A DNA stretch of 9,887 bases, from contig JAFWNO010000032.1 of NCBI GenBank assembly GCA_017510305.1, positions 1 to 9,887 of the forward strand, in the 5' to 3' direction. The position numbers and the translations under genes are program-made. The notes beneath the pieces are model-generated. The model worked only from the letters and a program-made list of their open reading frames with translations. It was not told where the DNA came from and did not search any database. Positions 7,501 to 9,887 of the stretch are shown in pieces (the first letter of the stretch is position 1; the number at the start of each line of letters is the position of its first letter). The DNA is from Candidatus Saccharimonadota bacterium. GTDB taxonomy: Bacteria; Patescibacteriota; Saccharimonadia; Saccharimonadales; Saccharimonadaceae.

Positions 7501-8855
7501 ATAGTTTTATCATTACTAGGATTTTTAACCCCATGAGCGCCGAAACAAAGCGCATACGAAAACTGCACAACGTCACCTGGCCTGGCAAAACGGCTTATAC
7601 TGTCTGGTTCCCCAGCAGCATGAGTCGTTTTTAGATCACCGTTTAGAGCCAAGCCTACTGTGGCGGCGGTATTGCCTAACACTGAGTTGTCCATATAATT
7701 GCTTTTTATGCCACCATTATCATCGCCCTGTGTGCAACTCGTCACCGATACACCCGTGCTTGCAATAGGCTTAATGACAATACAAGCACTAGAAGTAGAT
7801 TCCTCACCATCGTTGATAATTGAAAAATTACTCAACGAATACGCTTTGGGATCTCGATCATTAACCTTGATTCTCTGGCAATAAGTAACTTCAGAGTTTA
7901 TTTGGACGTTTTCTATTCTAGTAATAATTTCACTCTCATTTACATAGTAATTAGTCTTGTCTACCGGCATCTGCTTAGTAAGAGTATCAGTGGGTATGTT
8001 TCCTTCCTCGTTGTCAGAATCATTTTGACCATTTATAGTATATCCTTCAACAGTATAGTGGATGATACCTGCGCCCAGTTGTTGCTCGTGGCTTTTAGCA
8101 ATATAGTGATGAAAGGTGATTGAAACTGTAGAGCCAGCTGGGACAGTAAAAGCATTAGATAAATTGCTTTGTTCGTTCACAATCGGCGTACTTTCGTATT
8201 TTTCGTTTAGCGAAACCGTAGAAAAACTCACAAAATTTAATATTTCGTCGCTTGGAATGTTCGGTGAAGTCTCGCCAGAACAGAAATAACTAAGGTCGCT
8301 ATTATTATCCCAATTCATCCCATCTGGGATAGCCGTAGTTCCACTTAGAGCTCTAAATAATGTTTCTACTTCTGTCATAGTACCATATGCGCTAGCCTCA
8401 CTTTTCTCGCTAGGTTGTTCGCCGAGACGGTCTTTGTAGACTATACTGTTCGTAGTGCCCCCATATAAATCGCTCATTTTAATCGCAGCAACTGGGTCAG
8501 TTAAAGTGACCTTGCCGTCTTCCATTTTATAGCCATTACGGAGTAGTGCCCAAAACCCACCATACGGCTTACATGTATTAACTGGCACGGAGACTTTTTC
8601 GGTATAAGCGTCACCAAACGGGACCGACATAGTCTCATCTGGCGATGTTATTGGGTAGTCCTGAAGGCTATAGTAATACCAGGTTGCGCCGGAGAGCGAA
8701 CGATGATAATGATAAGCAGGGTCATTACCACTGCCCTCGTAACTGATATCTCGATTGCCCCACTCGGTGCGGTTGGAGCTCGCAGCAACAGTGCCGGAAT
8801 GTAAGAATATCACAGATGTGAGGACAAGGCCGAATAACACAAATTTATTCCGCAT
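4521..8855 (-). CDS. Giant exported surface protein, Saccharibacteria type
   Basis: 1444 residues. The start at 8855 is supported by a signal peptide directly after it (MRNKFVLFGLVLTSVIFLHS, then a site near VAA), by GAGGT 5 nt upstream, and by overlap with the preceding gene's restored frame. A start at 8924 would put 23 extra residues before the signal. The mature protein is beta-rich with scattered Cys. Motifs in order: VQFSYALCFGAHG, VIPYNF (about 685), YPGEEVTISANV, KPNFQVWNGGVYSGGS (about 950), GSWAEYFVVSKGTVNGFAS (about 1000-1020), CELSRLTISN (about 1060), a bactofilin-like strand run about 1139-1291 (VILIAESISIGS, IDAWLITN, LKINGPVIT, RTGGAW) and PAEIF at 1408. From memory these belong to large exported proteins of Saccharibacteria whose function is unknown. 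Residues about 1292-1407 are a charged helical insert. No C-terminal anchor or catalytic motif is visible; attachment to a host cell is conjecture. Confidence 0.9.
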   Translation of the reverse strand: MRNKFVLFGLVLTSVIFLHSGTVAASSNRTEWGNRDISYEGSGNDPAYHYHRSLSGATWYYYSLQDYPITSPDETMSVPFGDAYTEKVSVPVNTCKPYGGFWALLRNGYKMEDGKVTLTDPVAAIKMSDLYGGTTNSIVYKDRLGEQPSEKSEASAYGTMTEVETLFRALSGTTAIPDGMNWDNNSDLSYFCSGETSPNIPSDEILNFVSFSTVSLNEKYESTPIVNEQSNLSNAFTVPAGSTVSITFHHYIAKSHEQQLGAGIIHYTVEGYTINGQNDSDNEEGNIPTDTLTKQMPVDKTNYYVNESEIITRIENVQINSEVTYCQRIKVNDRDPKAYSLSNFSIINDGEESTSSACIVIKPIASTGVSVTSCTQGDDNGGIKSNYMDNSVLGNTAATVGLALNGDLKTTHAAGEPDSISRFARPGDVVQFSYALCFGAHGVKNPSNDKTITVKPGINNPIINSFAVVVGNGIVADRQASFLFGRANDVLGDMIYVNNDHARSGQLNGGSLYTNYDPSSTIDTKYLDLPTGSPEVIFASPDNKEKTAGGEDSYQYYDCAAYSDLKYGRNISTGGYQIPGFQESKEDCQSSLLRKINDDGSFGNNIPSVVGMTISQSLVYKYIAAWPQFLDGANMVSSEVGRLDFERIRGLPEDYNSAYEFYNRGHRTSSGKGVFSTKDVIKTANVVIPYNFDTNISAGMESENSNTVYPGEEVTISANVDIIPRSNPLVESSKDANGKYAPYATITPPNTKVELIKLLIPDWVELGKTYTYPGEDSDGKEYTLQQILNGEGQPFHKQTICNYFRYYFGDDYGECMSEVVKGRSASEGNDGIGNKDSNPAGEEEYYHEENLKRVVPDVEAGYKYCTLIGINHGDSHGVSGEELSAYPYLDDEGNETYEANSGRVDDNGNPIRNKDNPRYAANRYSVNTKAENYVVESWKLSKATCRTITKKPNFQVWNGGVYSGGSVTSLVADKSVNTKLATDKPTGDKDKRRRAASSSYFGSWAEYFVVSKGTVNGFASASALGYTDPFEWSSLGENSQKIPHTEHFAAKGIRGNDFCELSRLTISNIDCEEKNSAGDYAAGDTDNTFLEDYKQRILNHYTRAEASIPDPGVILGGEQVEESFTYGKQNGADYLKVLGNYHIGDYPIVRESGVLVIEVEGRLTIDQNICLGENGICQNGSSSEWGDGYLQNVNELSLNKDNGLSFGGDTFSDIPQVILIAESISIGSEVSQIDAWLITNSRKDNYDGGYINTCKEFENGKTGANVCWKTLKINGPVITSALLLNRTGGAWPGFSGDVGNPAYDILAEELERYIKNSTVRETFKLAAEKLCELNLTPDCIEKRINSLAKEYFLDNITPEDKDKVGFDESKLPERRAYEYSRNYSADKKSVAANNAYTRDLTCDGSITPAEIFDLHPLVYYWALAESQKTHQAVITYAQEFAPRY

Positions 8856-9027
8856 TTTCAACCTCGCTAGTACTAATATTACCACTATAGCAGGTATTTT
8901 TAAAATTAACTCCCAAAATATCACTTAAACTAGTATAATAAATCTTGTCCGTTGTTAAGAAATCATAGTAAGCCCCCTCCCCAGGATTTTCTGGATCTTC
9001 TTTCCAATAATAAGTAATTCCGTTAAC
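8845..9027 (-). pseudogene. Out-of-frame C-terminus of the upstream gene (60 codons, -1 frame)
   Basis: From GTT at 9027 the -1 frame runs 60 codons to the TAA at 8847-8845. It begins VNGITYYWKEDPENPGEGAY and ends YSGNISTSEVENAE, with the Tyr/Asn/Asp-rich composition of the rest of the protein. The frame has a TGA at 9036-9034 just before the A7 run, so it can only be reached by a shift at the run. It overlaps the downstream ATG at 8855 by 11 nt and carries its ribosome binding site. It is a true C-terminus separated by a one-base deletion or sequencing error, or expressed by ribosomal frameshifting. Confidence 0.75.
8861..8865 (-). promoter_or_regulatory. Ribosome binding site fixing the start at 8855
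   Basis: GAGGT on the minus strand, 5 nt before the ATG at 8855. It lies inside the restored C-terminal coding frame of the upstream gene, whose TAA (8847-8845) falls within the first codons of the giant gene. This is the arrangement of translational coupling. Confidence 0.7.
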
Positions 9028-9887
9028 TTTTTTTCATTATCACCATCTGTTTTCTCTCTAGGGATTTCACATTCGTCATTAAGCTCTGGGCAATTGTACC
9101 ATTTTAGCTCATTTGCACCTATGTTCTCTAGAAGTTTATTTATAAAATACGGATTGTAGTCTGAATATAAGCTAATACCGGCTTTTCGGAGGACTTTGCT
9201 CGCGTCAAGGCCATTATTCATAATGAAGTCGTCTTCAGCTAATTCTTTGCCATAAATCTCTTTGTATTCCCGTTGGAATTCTTCTAAAGCCCCTTGTAGC
9301 TCCGCAGGGGCTCCTGACATATCATCTTTTATAACGTAGGCTATCTGGGCATTCCACGCGCCAACACTCGAACCCCAGCCGCCAAGCGTCTGATATACCA
9401 CTGTAAACGGCTCGGAGCTTTTTGACTCGAACGCCATCCAGAGAGAAGTATTTGGATTTGCTGAATCTGAGTGTTCGGACCCGTGATAGGTATACTTGCA
9501 GGGGGAATTCTCTCTGACATCCTTTGGGCATAATTCTCTATACCATGAAGAATTACCAAAATAATTGATTAGCTCGGGCGGCATCATATACGTGCGCGCC
9601 TGCCCCCCAGCCGTCACCGTTGGACTAACATCAGAAGTTGCCGTAGTGTAGAGTGACTTGACTCCTCTGGTAGGATTATAAGCTTCACCGCCGTCGTCTA
9701 TATCACTAAAATAGACGATTCCTTTAAATACTCCTGCGCCAGCTTGACCAGTTAACTTAATTGAATCCTCTTGATGGATTAGATATTCTTCGTAGCCTTT
9801 AGCAGTTAATATATATCCATCTCGCTCCGCAATTTGGCCCGTAATTTCGTCACGGTAACTACCAGTGTATATGATTTTGCCGTCAGC
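8955..9887 (-). CDS. Large extracellular protein, C-terminal part (runs off right edge; frame broken near its end)
   Basis: The minus strand is open from the right edge for 310 codons to the TAA at 8957-8955; the real start is outside the window. An internal GTG at 9617 could be called as a start, but the frame continues 90 codons upstream with ordinary protein sequence (GYILTAKGYEEYLI, FSDIDDGGEAYNPT), so it is not the true start. The protein is rich in Tyr, Asn and Trp and has Cys in pairs (YRELCPKD, NSPCKYTY, NCPELNDEC), like its neighbours. I do not recognise a domain. Residues from about 140 before the end form a charged, probably helical stretch (LEEFQREYKEIYGKELAEDD). The last ~23 residues (LTELLIIGKKIQ and onward) are unlike the rest and lie after an A7 run; a -1 shift there gives a better C-terminus reaching 8845. 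The product would then show 347 residues here. Confidence 0.75.
   Translation of the reverse strand, partial: ADGKIIYTGSYRDEITGQIAERDGYILTAKGYEEYLIHQEDSIKLTGQAGAGVFKGIVYFSDIDDGGEAYNPTRGVKSLYTTATSDVSPTVTAGGQARTYMMPPELINYFGNSSWYRELCPKDVRENSPCKYTYHGSEHSDSANPNTSLWMAFESKSSEPFTVVYQTLGGWGSSVGAWNAQIAYVIKDDMSGAPAELQGALEEFQREYKEIYGKELAEDDFIMNNGLDASKVLRKAGISLYSDYNPYFINKLLENIGANELKWYNCPELNDECEIPREKTDGDNEKKLTELLIIGKKIQKILGRGLTMIS
9027..9033 (-). other. A_AAA_AAG heptamer at the frame break
   Basis: In the zero frame the codons are GAA AAA AAG, so the A7-G run contains the heptamer A AAA AAG, the type used for -1 frameshifting in E. coli dnaX. GGTGAT, able to pair with the anti-Shine-Dalgarno sequence, lies a few bases upstream. 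I find no strong stem-loop at the usual 5-9 nt downstream; only a weak CCAG-CTGG hairpin lies about 30 nt away. The heptamer is a fact; its use as a slippery site is a hypothesis. Confidence 0.5.

Noticed and set aside
4521..8855. Alternative genetic code (TGA as Gly), as in some CPR lineages
   Set aside because: The frames are long and complete with the standard code, and TGA occurs as an ordinary out-of-frame stop; nothing calls for reassignment.
8884..8937. Two -10-like hexamers on the minus strand (TATACT at 8937-8932; TG-C-TATAGT at 8892-8884)
   Set aside because: Both fall inside the restored C-terminal coding frame of the upstream gene and lack a reasonable -35. AT-rich Tyr/Ser codons explain them, and operon transcription is simpler.
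9027..9033. Firm call of programmed -1 frameshifting
   Set aside because: The heptamer fits, but there is no convincing downstream stem-loop at the usual distance, and homopolymer indels are common. It is kept only as a hypothesis in the findings.
1..9887. CRISPR array, tRNA, rRNA, transposase or recombinase genes
   Set aside because: I looked for regular spaced repeats, cloverleaf-like sequences and recombinase motifs and saw none in the window.

Overview
The window most likely comes from a Candidatus Saccharibacteria (TM7, CPR) genome. The main evidence is the 1444-residue minus-strand protein at 4521-8855. It carries a chain of motifs that I recall, without having been able to search, from large exported proteins of that phylum: a VPYNF-like block, FQVWNGGVYSGGS, GSWAEYFVVSKGTVNGFAS, CELSRLTISN, IDAWLITN, INGPVIT with RTGGA, and PAEIF near the C-terminus. 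The standard genetic code fits every reading frame used. Nothing here is metabolic or informational. All four genes look like exported or cell-surface proteins, so this is a surface-protein locus.

Layout. 1-864 (minus) is the N-terminal 288 codons of an exported protein that continues past the left edge. 865-1172 is a divergent intergenic region with one promoter for each flanking gene. 1173-4436 (plus) encodes a complete 1087-residue repeat-rich surface protein: signal peptide, acidic stalk, InlB-like repeats, one bacterial Ig-like domain and six beta modules. Its style is that of Clostridia or Actinobacteria surface proteins. 4437-4520 is a convergent intergenic region with a strong bidirectional terminator. 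4521-8855 (minus) is the giant exported protein. 8845-9887 (minus) is the 3' part of another gene, open at the right edge, whose frame is broken at an A7 run. A -1 shift there restores a plausible 60-codon C-terminus that overlaps the start of the giant gene by 11 nt, as in a translationally coupled operon.

How the parts relate. The two right-hand minus genes appear to be one operon ending at the shared terminator. The plus-strand gene is a self-contained cassette with a perfect-consensus promoter, a strong ribosome binding site and a terminator, set between minus-strand surface genes. A perfect 16-bp inverted repeat flanks it, one copy in its 5' UTR and one directly after its stop codon, with promoter and terminator outside. 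This could be an invertible or mobile cassette, or an RNA 5'-3' pairing element. Attachment to a host bacterium is the obvious role for such proteins in an epibiont, but that is inference.
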